Positions 55,613 through 64,000 of a DNA stretch of 64,000 bases are shown here, piece after piece. The notes beneath the pieces were generated by a model. The model made no database searches. It saw only the letters and a program-made list of their open reading frames with translations, and had not been told where the DNA came from. Within the stretch, counting starts at the first letter, position 1, and each line of letters opens with the position of its first letter. The position numbers were made by a program, and so were the translations under genes. This DNA comes from Martinezella calliandrae (GTDB lineage Bacteria; Pseudomonadota; Alphaproteobacteria; Rhizobiales; Rhizobiaceae), in assembly GCF_030272695.1 (NCBI RefSeq), contig NZ_JARFYN010000014.1:62001-126000 (forward strand), in the 5' to 3' direction.

Positions 55613-56896
55613 ATGCTTGATATCAGATGGATTCGTGAGAATGCCGAGGCTTTGGATGTAGCGCTTGCCAAGCGTGGCGCGGAGCCTTTGTCGCAAACCC
55701 TCATTGCGCTCGACGAGAAGCGTCGCTCCGTCATCCAGTCCGTCCAGGATATGCAGTCGCGCCGCAACGCCGCATCGAAGGAAATCGGCGCCGCCATGGC
55801 ACAGAAGAATACCGAGCTTGCCGAGAAGCTGAAGGCCGAAGTCGCCGAGATCAAGACGTCGCTACCGGCAGCGGAAGAAGAAGAGCGCGTGCTGACGGCC
55901 GAACTCAACGACGCATTGTCGCGCATTCCCAATATCCCGCTGGATGACGTGCCGGTTGGCAAGGATGAACACGACAATGTCGTCAAGCATGCCTGGGGCG
56001 CCAAGCCAACCTGGAACCATAAGCCCAAGGAGCACTTCGAGATCGGCGAAGCGCTGGGCTACATGGATTTCGAGCGCGCCGCCAAGCTCTCTGGCTCGCG
56101 TTTCACGGTGCTGACCTCGCAACTGGCGCGCCTGGAAAGGGCGCTTGGTCAGTTCATGCTGGATCTTCACACGGGTGAGCACGGCTATACCGAAGTCAGC
56201 TCTCCGCTGATGGTGCGCGACGAGGCTATGTTCGGCACCGGCCAATTGCCGAAATTCGCCGAAGACCTGTTCAAGACCACGGATGGCCGTTGGTTGATCC
56301 CGACAGCAGAAGTGACGTTGACCAACCTCGTCTCCGGCGAAATCCTCGATCAGGAGAAGTTGCCGCTGCGTTTCACGGCGCTGACGCCGTCTTTCCGTTC
56401 GGAAGCGGGTTCGGCCGGTCGCGATACGCGTGGTATGCTGCGCCAGCACCAGTTCTGGAAATGCGAGCTCGTGTCCATCACCGACGCCGAAAGCTCGATC
56501 GCCGAGCACGAGCGCATGACCGCCTGTGCCGAGGAAGTACTGAAGCGTCTTGGCCTCCATTACCGCGTCATGACGCTATCGACCGGCGACATGGGCTTCG
56601 GAGCCCGCAAGACCTATGATCTCGAAGTCTGGCTACCGGGGCAGGATACCTATCGTGAAATCTCTTCCTGCTCGGTCTGCGGCGATTTTCAGGCGCGACG
56701 CATGAATGCGCGCTACCGCGGCAAGGACGACAAGGCGACGAAATTCGTTCACACGCTGAACGGCTCAGGCACCGCGGTCGGCCGCTGCCTGATCGCTGTT
56801 GTCGAGAATTATCTGAACGAAGACGGCTCGGTTACTGTTCCGGACGCACTGCTGCCATATATGGGTGGTCTGAAGAGGATCGAGCGGGCAGCATGA
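55613..56896 (+). CDS. serS: Serine--tRNA ligase
   Basis: This 427-residue class II synthetase charges tRNA-Ser and tRNA-Sec. An N-terminal coiled-coil arm (about residues 25-110) is followed by the catalytic core with TAEVTLTN, motif 2 [21 protein letters not shown], and motif 3 [18 protein letters not shown]. The ATG at 55613 gives the family start [14 protein letters not shown]. Confidence 0.96.
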   Translation: MLDIRWIRENAEALDVALAKRGAEPLSQTLIALDEKRRSVIQSVQDMQSRRNAASKEIGAAMAQKNTELAEKLKAEVAEIKTSLPAAEEEERVLTAELNDALSRIPNIPLDDVPVGKDEHDNVVKHAWGAKPTWNHKPKEHFEIGEALGYMDFERAAKLSGSRFTVLTSQLARLERALGQFMLDLHTGEHGYTEVSSPLMVRDEAMFGTGQLPKFAEDLFKTTDGRWLIPTAEVTLTNLVSGEILDQEKLPLRFTALTPSFRSEAGSAGRDTRGMLRQHQFWKCELVSITDAESSIAEHERMTACAEEVLKRLGLHYRVMTLSTGDMGFGARKTYDLEVWLPGQDTYREISSCSVCGDFQARRMNARYRGKDDKATKFVHTLNGSGTAVGRCLIAVVENYLNEDGSVTVPDALLPYMGGLKRIERAA

Positions 56897-56906
56897 CTTG
56901 ATGTCA

Positions 56907-56945
56907 CATGGTTCCGAAAACCGATTCACACTTTTCGGGATCATG
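56907..56945. repeat. Palindromic intergenic element between serS and surE
   Basis: A 39-base symmetric element has arms CATG-N3-CCGAAAA and TTTTCGG-N3-CATG around an 11-base centre. The GATTCACACTTTTCGG type sequence recurs widely in rhizobial intergenic DNA. Confidence 0.75.
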
Positions 56946-56964
56946 TTTTTTGAGCGGTGGGGCA

Positions 56965-57738
56965 ATGCGGATACTTCTGACCAATGACGACGGCATTCAT
57001 GCTGAAGGGCTGGCCGTGTTGGAGCGCATCGCCCGCACCATGTCTGATGATGTCTGGATCGTTGCTCCGGAAACCGACCAGAGTGGCCTTGCCCATTCAC
57101 TGAGCCTTTCCGAACCATTGCGTCTGCGCAGGGTCTCCGAGAAGCAATATGCGCTACGCGGCACGCCGACCGATTGCGTCATCATGGGCATCCGCCAGGT
57201 CATGGACATCAAGCCGGACCTGATACTCTCGGGGGTCAACTCTGGCTCCAATGTTGCTGATGATGTCACCTATTCGGGCACGATCGCAGGCGCGATCGAA
57301 GGAACATTGCAGGGCGTGCGGTCCTTTGCGCTGAGCCAAGCTTATCTGCATGAGAATGGAACGCGAGTCGTGCCCTGGGAGGTGGTCGAGGCGCATGCAC
57401 CCGCACTCCTCGGCAAGCTCATCGATATCGATTTTCCCGACGGCACTTTCCTCAACCTGAACTTCCCGAACTGTCGACCGGACCAAGTTTCCGGCATCGA
57501 AGTCACGTCGCAGGGCAATCTGGCTTTCAATCTGCAGGTCGAGGAACGGGCCGATGGACGCGGCTTTCCCTATTATTGGCTGCGCTTCGGCGAACGCAGC
57601 GGCATATTTCGTCCGGGCACCGATATCCATGCGTTGAAAGAAAATCGTATTTCGGTAACTCCTTTGAAACTCGATTTGACGGATTATTCGGTGCAAGACC
57701 GCGTGGCGCGGGCGCTCGGGTATGGAGTAGCGGATTGA
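56965..57738 (+). CDS. surE: 5'/3'-nucleotidase SurE
   Basis: The 257-residue phosphatase acts on nucleoside monophosphates and polyphosphate. The metal-binding start is [16 protein letters not shown], with the Asp-Asp pair at residues 8-9, and [20 protein letters not shown] holds the Ser and Asn ligands. The ATG at 56965 is fixed by this motif. Its stop overlaps the pcm start, so the two are coupled. Confidence 0.95.
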   Translation: MRILLTNDDGIHAEGLAVLERIARTMSDDVWIVAPETDQSGLAHSLSLSEPLRLRRVSEKQYALRGTPTDCVIMGIRQVMDIKPDLILSGVNSGSNVADDVTYSGTIAGAIEGTLQGVRSFALSQAYLHENGTRVVPWEVVEAHAPALLGKLIDIDFPDGTFLNLNFPNCRPDQVSGIEVTSQGNLAFNLQVEERADGRGFPYYWLRFGERSGIFRPGTDIHALKENRISVTPLKLDLTDYSVQDRVARALGYGVAD

Positions 57739-58388
57739 CAGCTCGTTTGGTCGAGAAGGAAGGCTTTGCGGCCGTCGTGTTGCGGCTGCGGGCCGAGGGC
57801 ATATTGGACCTCGATCTGATGACGGCTGTCGAACAGACGCCGCGCCTTCCCTTCGTGCCCCTGCAATTTGCCGATGACGCCTATTCCAGCCGAACAATCC
57901 CAATCGAATGCGGTGCCTTCATGGAGGGCATCGATCTGGTCGTCCGGGTTCTTCACAGCCTGAAGATCAAGCCCGGTCACCGCGTTTTGGAAGTTGGAAC
58001 AGGCAGCGGTTTCACGGCCGCCGTCATGGGGCGTATTGCCGAGCGGGTGCTGACGGTCGATCGCTATAAGACACTCACGACGGCAGCGCAGCAGCGCATG
58101 GACGCCTTGGGCCTGCGCAACGTTATCATTCGCCAGGCTGACGGCAGCGTCGGAATGCCGGGCGAGGGCACTTTCGATCGCATCCTAGTGACTTCGGCCT
58201 TCACCGCCATGCCCCGGTTTTTTGCCGAACAACTGGTTTCCGGCGGATCGATGATCGCGCCCCTGATACTTTCAGACACGACCTGCCGCATGGTGCGTCT
58301 CACCAAGACCGGCAGCCGTTTCGAGCGAGAGGAACTTTTTGACGTTCCCTATCAGCCGATCGTGCCGATGCTCGCCTCCTATCTTTGA
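57735..58388 (+). CDS. pcm: Protein-L-isoaspartate O-methyltransferase
   Basis: The 217-residue protein has the SAM motif [16 protein letters not shown] and the PCMT core ([19 protein letters not shown]). The start is TTG overlapping the surE stop (TTGA), with GGAG 7 bases upstream. surE-pcm-nlpD order is the same as in enteric bacteria. The loop that reads GQTISQP in E. coli Pcm is replaced here by [12 protein letters not shown], so the isoaspartate-binding residues are not conserved. Naming follows synteny and fold; catalytic specificity is less certain. Confidence 0.85.
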   Translation: MTARLVEKEGFAAVVLRLRAEGILDLDLMTAVEQTPRLPFVPLQFADDAYSSRTIPIECGAFMEGIDLVVRVLHSLKIKPGHRVLEVGTGSGFTAAVMGRIAERVLTVDRYKTLTTAAQQRMDALGLRNVIIRQADGSVGMPGEGTFDRILVTSAFTAMPRFFAEQLVSGGSMIAPLILSDTTCRMVRLTKTGSRFEREELFDVPYQPIVPMLASYL

Positions 58389-58417
58389 GGCCTAATTTAG
58401 GTTGAGATCCCTGAACT

Positions 58418-58447
58418 ATCCCCGCAAGCGCGGGGATTTCTGTTCTA
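58418..58447 (+). terminator. Terminator after pcm
   Basis: The stem ATCCCCGC with GCGGGGAT and AAGC loop is followed by the T-rich TTCTGTTCT. Confidence 0.75.
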
Positions 58448-58558
58448 TGGTTAGCAATTCCTCAAAAAAACACATGCGACACCAGTGCTTTAACCGCATG
58501 GTAAGATTAACGCGCTTTAATCGACCCATAAACGGTTGCGTCTCAAGTGGGTCGAGTC

Positions 58559-60352
58559 ATGGGTTTCAGTCTTTCGTCAAACTTCGGTAAATCGGCAGGG
58601 AAAGTCCTGGTGGCCATACTCCTGGCGAGCACCGCGACAGCTTGTAGTTCGGACACGACGCGCTTCGGCGGGCTCTTCGCGGGCTCTCCGGATCAGATGA
58701 CGACCGGCTCGATCAATCGTCGCGGCCTGACCGGCCCCGACGGCGATCCGGTGCCGCGTGCCGACGTTGCCCAGGGCGGCGGCTATCAGCAGCAGGATTA
58801 TTCACAACAAAACGCGCCAGTTACGCGGCCCTATCCGAATTCCCCGGCCCGCTATAATCCATCCTATTCGAGTGCCCGCGTGTCGACGGCGCCGGTCGCG
58901 ATCCAGCGCTCCGATCTCGCGGCCCCGACGGCCTCTGCAGCGCCGGTTCGCCCGCATGTCGCATCAAAGGCCGAAAAGGAAGCGCTCGCCCAGCCGTTCC
59001 CGGCATCGCATGGCAAGGCTTCCGTGTCTCGGATGGAGCCGGCTCTGGCTCCGGACGCAATGCCGACCGGTACGATCAAGGCGCCGCCCGCCGCGGCGAC
59101 CTCTTCCGAGTGGACGGCGGTCAACGCGCCGAGCGTCACATTGCGTCCCGGCGAAAGCATCGACCTGCTGTCGCGCCGCTACGGCGTTCCGGAAAAGGAA
59201 ATTCTGCGTGCCAACGGCTTGAGGAATAGCGCCAGCGCTCAGCCGGGCCAGCAGATCATCATCCCGACTATGAACGGAGCTGGCGCGCCCAGCCCGGCCA
59301 AGATGGCCTCGGAAGCGACGGACCTGTCCAAGGGCGGCAAGATTCCAGGCCCGGCCAAGGCTCCGGAACAGGATTCCGTGGTGCTGCCGTCCAACGGCCA
59401 GATGCGCGGCAAGTCACAGGCCGGCCTCGCGGATCCCGGCAAGCTCGCTGCGGGCAACGGCAAAGGCCCGCATCCGAAGGGCGATGGTACCTATGTCGTG
59501 AAGTCTGGTGACTCGCTCGCAAAGATCGCGAAGAACGCGGGCGTCAGTGTCGATGCGCTCAAGCAGGCAAATCACATTCAGTCGGGTGGCGGCGTGCGTA
59601 TCGGCCAGACGCTGAAACTGCCGCACGGTGCAATTGCCGAGGCCGAGCCGGTGAGACCCGATCCGTTGAAGACTGCCTCGATCGAGCCGCAGAAATCCTC
59701 CGTCAGGTCGGTTGCCGTGCCGGCCATGGAGCCGAAGCAGGCGGCCGCTGAACCGACTGTAAAGCCGGCTGCCAAAGCCGCCGCCGCAAAGTCCGCGGCG
59801 ATGTCGAAAGCCGCCGCTGTCGAACCGCCTGCAAAGGCAGCCCCCAAGACTTTAGCCGCCGCGCCGGTGTCTGACGCCGCCAAGCCGCAGGCGATCGCAG
59901 CCGCAGCACCGACCCAATCCGTCAGCGATGCCGCTGCCAAGGCCGACGCGTCGGCTGATGCACCGGAAGAAACCGGCATCGGCAAATATCGCTGGCCTGT
60001 TCGCGGCGCCGTCATCGCTGGCTATGGCTCCAACGTCAACGGCAGCCGCAACGACGGTATCGACATCTCGGTTCCGCAAGGCACGCCCATCAAAGCTGCT
60101 GAAAACGGCGTGGTCATCTATGCCGGCAACGGCCTGAAGGAACTCGGCAACACCGTCCTAGTTCGCCACGACGACGGCACCGTCACGGTCTACGGGCACG
60201 CAGATGCACTGAACGTCGCGCGCGGCCAGAAGGTACAACGCGGCCAGACGCTCGCTACTTCCGGCATGAGCGGCGACGTCAAGCAGCCGCAGCTTCACTT
60301 CGAAGTTCGCAAGAATTCCGCCCCGGTCAACCCAATGACGTTCCTTGAATAG
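58559..60352 (+). CDS. LysM/LytM (M23) peptidoglycan factor, NlpD/DipM-like, degenerate active site
   Basis: The 597-residue envelope protein has a lipoprotein-type signal (LLASTATACSS), a Pro/Ser-rich segment, LysM 1 (TLRPGESIDLLSRRYGVPEK) and LysM 2 (YVVKSGDSLAKIAKNAGV), an Ala/Lys-rich linker, and a C-terminal LytM domain. In the LytM domain the zinc-ligand His of HxGID is Asn498 (NDGID), and the first His of the terminal HxH is Gln578 (QLH). Like E. coli NlpD and EnvC it is thus probably an amidase activator, not a peptidase. The surE-pcm-nlpD order supports this. Confidence 0.88.
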   Translation: MGFSLSSNFGKSAGKVLVAILLASTATACSSDTTRFGGLFAGSPDQMTTGSINRRGLTGPDGDPVPRADVAQGGGYQQQDYSQQNAPVTRPYPNSPARYNPSYSSARVSTAPVAIQRSDLAAPTASAAPVRPHVASKAEKEALAQPFPASHGKASVSRMEPALAPDAMPTGTIKAPPAAATSSEWTAVNAPSVTLRPGESIDLLSRRYGVPEKEILRANGLRNSASAQPGQQIIIPTMNGAGAPSPAKMASEATDLSKGGKIPGPAKAPEQDSVVLPSNGQMRGKSQAGLADPGKLAAGNGKGPHPKGDGTYVVKSGDSLAKIAKNAGVSVDALKQANHIQSGGGVRIGQTLKLPHGAIAEAEPVRPDPLKTASIEPQKSSVRSVAVPAMEPKQAAAEPTVKPAAKAAAAKSAAMSKAAAVEPPAKAAPKTLAAAPVSDAAKPQAIAAAAPTQSVSDAAAKADASADAPEETGIGKYRWPVRGAVIAGYGSNVNGSRNDGIDISVPQGTPIKAAENGVVIYAGNGLKELGNTVLVRHDDGTVTVYGHADALNVARGQKVQRGQTLATSGMSGDVKQPQLHFEVRKNSAPVNPMTFLE

Positions 60353-60375
60353 GTAGTGCGTCTCAAGGAGTCTGC

Positions 60376-60403
60376 AAAAAGCCCGGTCACCACCGGGCTT
60401 TTT
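60376..60403. terminator. Bidirectional terminator between nlpD-like and DUF815 genes
   Basis: The stem GCCCGGT with ACCGGGC and CACC loop is flanked by AAAAA and TTTTT, so it can end transcription from both converging genes. Confidence 0.9.
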
Positions 60404-60430
60404 GTCGTTCCATGGCTCGGCAGGCGAAGA

Positions 60431-61303
60431 TCAATCGCGTTCCAGCACGATGCGCTGCCGCCCGGCCAGATCCTGAATATATTGCCACGCCACACGCCCG
60501 GAACGGGCGCCGCGTGTCGTCGCCCATTCCAGCGCTTCGTGGTGCATCTGGGCGCGATCGAGGGGGAGCTTGAAGTGATCGGCATAGCCGTCGATCATCT
60601 GCAGATAGTCTTCCTGACTGCATTTGTGGAAGCCGAGCCACAGGCCGAAGCGATCGGAGAGCGATACTTTTTCTTCGACCGCTTCCGAAGGATTGATCGC
60701 CGTCGATTGCTCGTTTTCCATCATGTTCCGAGGCAGCAGGTGGCGGCGGTTCGATGTGGCGTAGAACAGCACATTGTCCGGCCGGCCCTCGACGCCGCCG
60801 TCTAGGGCCGCCTTCAGCGACTTGTAGGCTGTATCGTCGTGATCAAAGGAGAGGTCGTCGCAGAAGACAATGATGCGATGCGGCGCGTCCTTCAGTATAT
60901 CGAGCAGGACCGGCAAGGAGGAGATGTCCTCGCGATGCACTTCGACCAGTTTCAGTGAGATCCGGGTGGCGCGGCGCACATCCTCATGCACGGCCTTGAC
61001 GAGCGATGACTTGCCCATGCCGCGCGCGCCCCAGAGCAGCACGTTATTGGCGGCGAAACCTTCGGCGAAGCGCAGCGTGTTCTCGTGGAGAATGTCGCGC
61101 ACATGGTCGACGCCGCGGATCAGCGCCAGCGCCACGCGGTTTGGCCGTGCAACAGGCTGCAGGTAGAGCCGAGCCGGCGCCCAGACGAAGCAATCAGCCG
61201 CGTTCCAATCGTTGACGGCCGGCGCCGGGCCGGCAAGGCGTTCGAGTGCGTCGGCGAGGCGGCGGACTTCCACTAGGATCAGCTTGTTTTGATCTTCGGT
61301 CAC
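60431..61303 (-). CDS. DUF815 family AAA-type ATPase
   Basis: The 290-residue protein has Walker A GARGMGKSS at 92-100, Walker B IIVFCDDLSF, and the family block YATSNRRHLLPRNMMENE with the sensor Asn and Arg. DUF815 proteins are predicted ATPases of unknown function, distantly like DnaC/DnaA-type loaders. Its position between nlpD and yajC is usual in rhizobia. Confidence 0.88.
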   Translation of the reverse strand: MTEDQNKLILVEVRRLADALERLAGPAPAVNDWNAADCFVWAPARLYLQPVARPNRVALALIRGVDHVRDILHENTLRFAEGFAANNVLLWGARGMGKSSLVKAVHEDVRRATRISLKLVEVHREDISSLPVLLDILKDAPHRIIVFCDDLSFDHDDTAYKSLKAALDGGVEGRPDNVLFYATSNRRHLLPRNMMENEQSTAINPSEAVEEKVSLSDRFGLWLGFHKCSQEDYLQMIDGYADHFKLPLDRAQMHHEALEWATTRGARSGRVAWQYIQDLAGRQRIVLERD

Positions 61304-61508
61304 CGTTTTTCCTCCAGAACGTTAGTCGGGAAAGGAGTAAAATGCTCCCTGTGCTGCCGGTACCATGCTCCTTCCGGAGCCGAAAGGCTAAGAGGCCGGG
61401 AAAACAGTACGGTTTGCGCCTGTTTTTGTTGCATTCGCCATGATCGCAACTATATTCCGGCCACCTGACGCGGGGCCCGTTCCCGCAAGGAGTTCAAGGG
61501 AGTTCTCG

Positions 61509-61859
61509 ATGTTTATCACCAACGCATATGCGCAGAGCGCGACAGATTCAGCCGCAGGCGTCTTCGGCGGTTCCGGCTTTGAAATGATCATCCTGTTTGT
61601 GCCGCTGATGGTGGTTTGGTATTTCCTTCTTATCCGTCCGCAGCGTGCACAGGCTAAGAAGCGTGAGGAAGTTTTGAAGAATATCCGTCGCGGCGATCAG
61701 ATCGTTACGGGCGGCGGTATCGTCGGCAAGGTGACCAAGGTCGTCGACGACAAGGAACTGGAAGTCGAAATCGCCGAAGGCGTGCGCATCCGCGTCGTTC
61801 GCAGCGCAATTTCGGAAGTACGCGTCAAGGGCGAACCCGTCAAAGCTGACGCGGCGTAA
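61509..61859 (+). CDS. yajC: Preprotein translocase subunit YajC
   Basis: The 116-residue inner-membrane protein has one transmembrane helix (FEMIILFVPLMVVWYFLLI), the RPQRAQAKKREE basic patch and the IRRGDQIVTGGGIVGKV domain. It joins SecDF to help Sec export. A ribosome site AAGGGAG precedes the ATG. The fused secDF follows after a repeat. Confidence 0.95.
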   Translation: MFITNAYAQSATDSAAGVFGGSGFEMIILFVPLMVVWYFLLIRPQRAQAKKREEVLKNIRRGDQIVTGGGIVGKVTKVVDDKELEVEIAEGVRIRVVRSAISEVRVKGEPVKADAA

Positions 61860-61906
61860 GGTTTTGATAAGGGTAGGTCGAAGCGTCCTGCCACGACAGC
61901 GTGCAG

Positions 61907-61975
61907 TTTCGAAAATCGGATTCGACTTTCGAAAGGAACTATGCGCAAATTCAAAGCGTTACTGCGTATTTGCGC
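61907..61975. repeat. Compound palindromic element between yajC and secDF
   Basis: Two inverted units lie side by side: TTTCGAAA at both 61907 and 61927, and GCGCAAAT at 61943 with ATTTGCGC at 61968. The GCGCAAATTC type unit is frequent in rhizobial intergenic DNA. Here it sits within what is probably the yajC-secDF transcript. Confidence 0.7.
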
Positions 61976-62024
61976 ACATCGGCGGATGTTGGGGCGCAGT
62001 AAAAAACCAAAACTCGAGAGAGCG

Positions 62025-64000
62025 ATGCTGCACGTCTCCTGGTGGAAGACCGTCCTGATTTGGTTCGCCGTTCTCTTGAGCGTTCTCCTTGCGGCGCCCA
62101 ATCTGCTTAGCGACGAGCAGCTTTCCTCCTTTCCAGCCTGGTTTGCGCAACGGCAAGTCGAATTTGGGCTCGATCTCAAGGGCGGCTCGCATATCATGCT
62201 CAAGATCGAGCGTGGCGATGTGGTCAGAAACCGACTGGAGACCGTCGTCGGCGACATCAGTGCCAGACTGCGCACGGTCAATATCGGCTATTCCGGCCTG
62301 ACGGGCACCGGCCAGAAGATCCAGCTCCACATCAACGATCCGGCGCAGGTGCAGCCCGCGGTGAATGCCCTGAAGCCGATCACCAGTGCCAATGGCAGGC
62401 CCGGAGCGACGCTGACGCTGGGTGATAATGGCGCCCTCACAATCGATATCAGCGATGCCGGCATCAATGAACGCGTTTCCGCAGCCATGACACGGTCGCT
62501 CAAAGTCATCCGCAACCGTATCGCCCAGTTGGGCGTCGGCGAGCCGCTCATTCGCCGGCGGGGGGCGGACCGTGTCGTCATCCAGGTGCCGGGCCTTCCT
62601 GATCCACAGCGCCTCAAGAACCTTCTGAACCAGCCCGCGCAGCTCAGCTTCCGTCTGATCGATCAATCCATGCAGGTGCAGGACGCCATGAACGGCCGTC
62701 CGCCCGCCGGTTCGGAGGTCCTGTTTTCCGAGGATGACCCCCCTGTCGGCTATCTGGTCCAGAAGCAGCCGCTCCTCTCGAATATCGACTTTGCCGACGC
62801 CGTTGCGGTGTCCAATACCCAGAACAATCACGGCAATATCTCCGTCAGGCTGACGCCCGAGGCGACCAGCCGTTTCGCACAGGCGACCGCGGACAATCTC
62901 GGCAAGAACGTGGTGGTCGTGCTTGACGATCAGGTTATTTCGGCCGCCGTTTTGAAGACCGCAATTACCACTGGCGATATCGATATCCCCGGCGATTTCA
63001 CTGCACAGGGCGCGCAGGATCTGGCCGTCATGCTGAAATCCGGCCCGCTGCCGGCGACGCTGACGACAGTCGAAGAGCGGACCATCAAGCCCGGCCTGGG
63101 TAATGAGACGATGCGTTCCGGCGTCACCGCCTGCATTATCGCCGCTATCTTCGTCGCCGCTCTGATGATCGGCTTTTATGGGCTGCTTGGAGTCGCCGCA
63201 ACAATCGCGCTTGTCATCAATATTATCATGGTTCTGGCAATCATGGGGCTATTCGGCATTACCCTGACCCTGCCGGGAATTGCGGCCCTCGTCCTCATCA
63301 TCGGCATTGCGCTCGACGCCAACGTCTTGATTTACGAACGCGTCCGGGAAGAGGAGAAGAAGACGCATCTCCTCGTTGATGCGCTGCGCCACGGCTTCAA
63401 CAGGGCCGCCGCCACCGTCGCAGACGCCAATCTGACGCTACTCATCGTTGCGGCCATTCTTTTCTATGTGAGCAGCGGCGCGGTTCGCGGCTTTGCTGCG
63501 ACATTGATAACGGGCATTTTCACCACCTTCTTTACCGCTTGCTTCGTCACTCGTTCACTTGTCGACGCTTGGATTTCGCATCGCAAGCCCCGAGTCCTGC
63601 TGGCGGGTGTGCGAAGCGGAATATTCGACGGCGCGAATATCCGTTTCATGGGCATCCGACGCTATTCGTTTACGGTGTCGGCAGCATTGTCGATAGCAAC
63701 TCTGATTGCCTTCGCGGCGGTCGGCATGCATCTCGGCATCGATTTCACCGGCGGTTCGATCATCGAGGTTCGCGCCAAGCAGGGCGTCGCCGATCCGGCC
63801 AATATTCAATCACGCCTGCAAAAAATCGTTCCAGGCGATGTGCAGGTCGATCGGTTGGACGATCGGCTGAGCGCCGTGATCCGGGTGCATGCACAGCAGG
63901 GTGGCGAGAATGCCGAACAATCCGCTGTGTCCCTCGTACGCGACGAGCTGGGCAAGGACTATGATTTCTCCCGTGTTGAGGTCGTCGGCCCGGCCGTCTC
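62025..64000 (+). CDS. secDF: Protein translocase subunit SecDF (fused), partial
   Basis: The frame runs to the right edge, giving 658 codons. The SecD part has the N-terminal helix, FGLDLKGGSHIMLKI, two periplasmic domains and six-helix membrane core (IGIALDANVLIYERVREE). A linker leads into SecF with IDFTGGSIIEVR, so both subunits are fused into one chain, as is common in rhizobia. The missing part would hold the rest of SecF. SecDF uses the proton gradient to complete Sec export. GAGAGAG stands just before the ATG. Confidence 0.94.
   Translation, partial: MLHVSWWKTVLIWFAVLLSVLLAAPNLLSDEQLSSFPAWFAQRQVEFGLDLKGGSHIMLKIERGDVVRNRLETVVGDISARLRTVNIGYSGLTGTGQKIQLHINDPAQVQPAVNALKPITSANGRPGATLTLGDNGALTIDISDAGINERVSAAMTRSLKVIRNRIAQLGVGEPLIRRRGADRVVIQVPGLPDPQRLKNLLNQPAQLSFRLIDQSMQVQDAMNGRPPAGSEVLFSEDDPPVGYLVQKQPLLSNIDFADAVAVSNTQNNHGNISVRLTPEATSRFAQATADNLGKNVVVVLDDQVISAAVLKTAITTGDIDIPGDFTAQGAQDLAVMLKSGPLPATLTTVEERTIKPGLGNETMRSGVTACIIAAIFVAALMIGFYGLLGVAATIALVINIIMVLAIMGLFGITLTLPGIAALVLIIGIALDANVLIYERVREEEKKTHLLVDALRHGFNRAAATVADANLTLLIVAAILFYVSSGAVRGFAATLITGIFTTFFTACFVTRSLVDAWISHRKPRVLLAGVRSGIFDGANIRFMGIRRYSFTVSAALSIATLIAFAAVGMHLGIDFTGGSIIEVRAKQGVADPANIQSRLQKIVPGDVQVDRLDDRLSAVIRVHAQQGGENAEQSAVSLVRDELGKDYDFSRVEVVGPAV

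Overview
The window reads as a chromosomal segment of an alphaproteobacterium of the Rhizobiaceae, most likely Rhizobium. The grounds are exoR, popZ, a VIT-type nodulin-21 family transporter, the block erpA-dgt-argS-SPOR-nagZ-scpAB-tatABC-serS-surE-pcm-nlpD-yajC-secDF, and palindromic intergenic repeats of rhizobial type. Base composition is about 60 percent GC and looks even in all genic regions. I see no prophage, insertion sequence, CRISPR array or clear genomic island.

Region 1-7.97 kb is a minus-strand catabolic operon: a GntR/FCD regulator, a DapA-family lyase, an aldehyde dehydrogenase, an FAD amine or amino-acid oxidoreductase, and a ProXVW-type (quaternary amine/proline family) ABC transporter whose last permease runs off the left edge. 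Its substrate is not known. The enzyme set resembles hydroxyproline or hydroxyproline-betaine catabolism, but this is inference. A perfect 17-bp inverted repeat lies upstream of the regulator. Next to it are a broken FixJ/LuxR-type response regulator and a VIT-family transporter.

Region 9.3-25.9 kb holds metabolic and stress genes: tRNA-Leu, ilvA, hlyU-like, a TetR/SDR divergent pair with palindromic operators, a LysR/azoR divergent pair, a Tat-exported CpdB, two tandem PilZ genes (one frameshifted), an EEP-family hydrolase, an Lrp/alanine dehydrogenase divergent pair, and a minus-strand cluster cysK-alaX-sseA-GNAT. Region 25.9-30.8 kb encodes the glycerol-3-phosphate importer, with ugpBAE on the minus strand and ugpC facing it on the plus strand.

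Region 31-42 kb has a hexapeptide acetyltransferase, small exported proteins, tRNA-Asn, tRNA-Cys, an OafA-type acyltransferase, a PCMT-family protein, popZ, valS and fadL. Region 42-64 kb is the conserved housekeeping block: exoR (periplasmic repressor of exopolysaccharide synthesis), xthA, erpA, dgt, argS, a SPOR protein, nagZ, scpAB, tatABC, serS, surE, pcm, a LysM/LytM protein with a degenerate active site, a DUF815 ATPase, yajC and a fused secDF cut by the right edge.

The most useful leads are the orphan catabolic operon with its operator, the frameshifted PilZ paralogue, the degenerate LytM factor, two PCMT proteins lacking the usual substrate loop, the cysK-alaX-sseA linkage, and the long structured leader of exoR.
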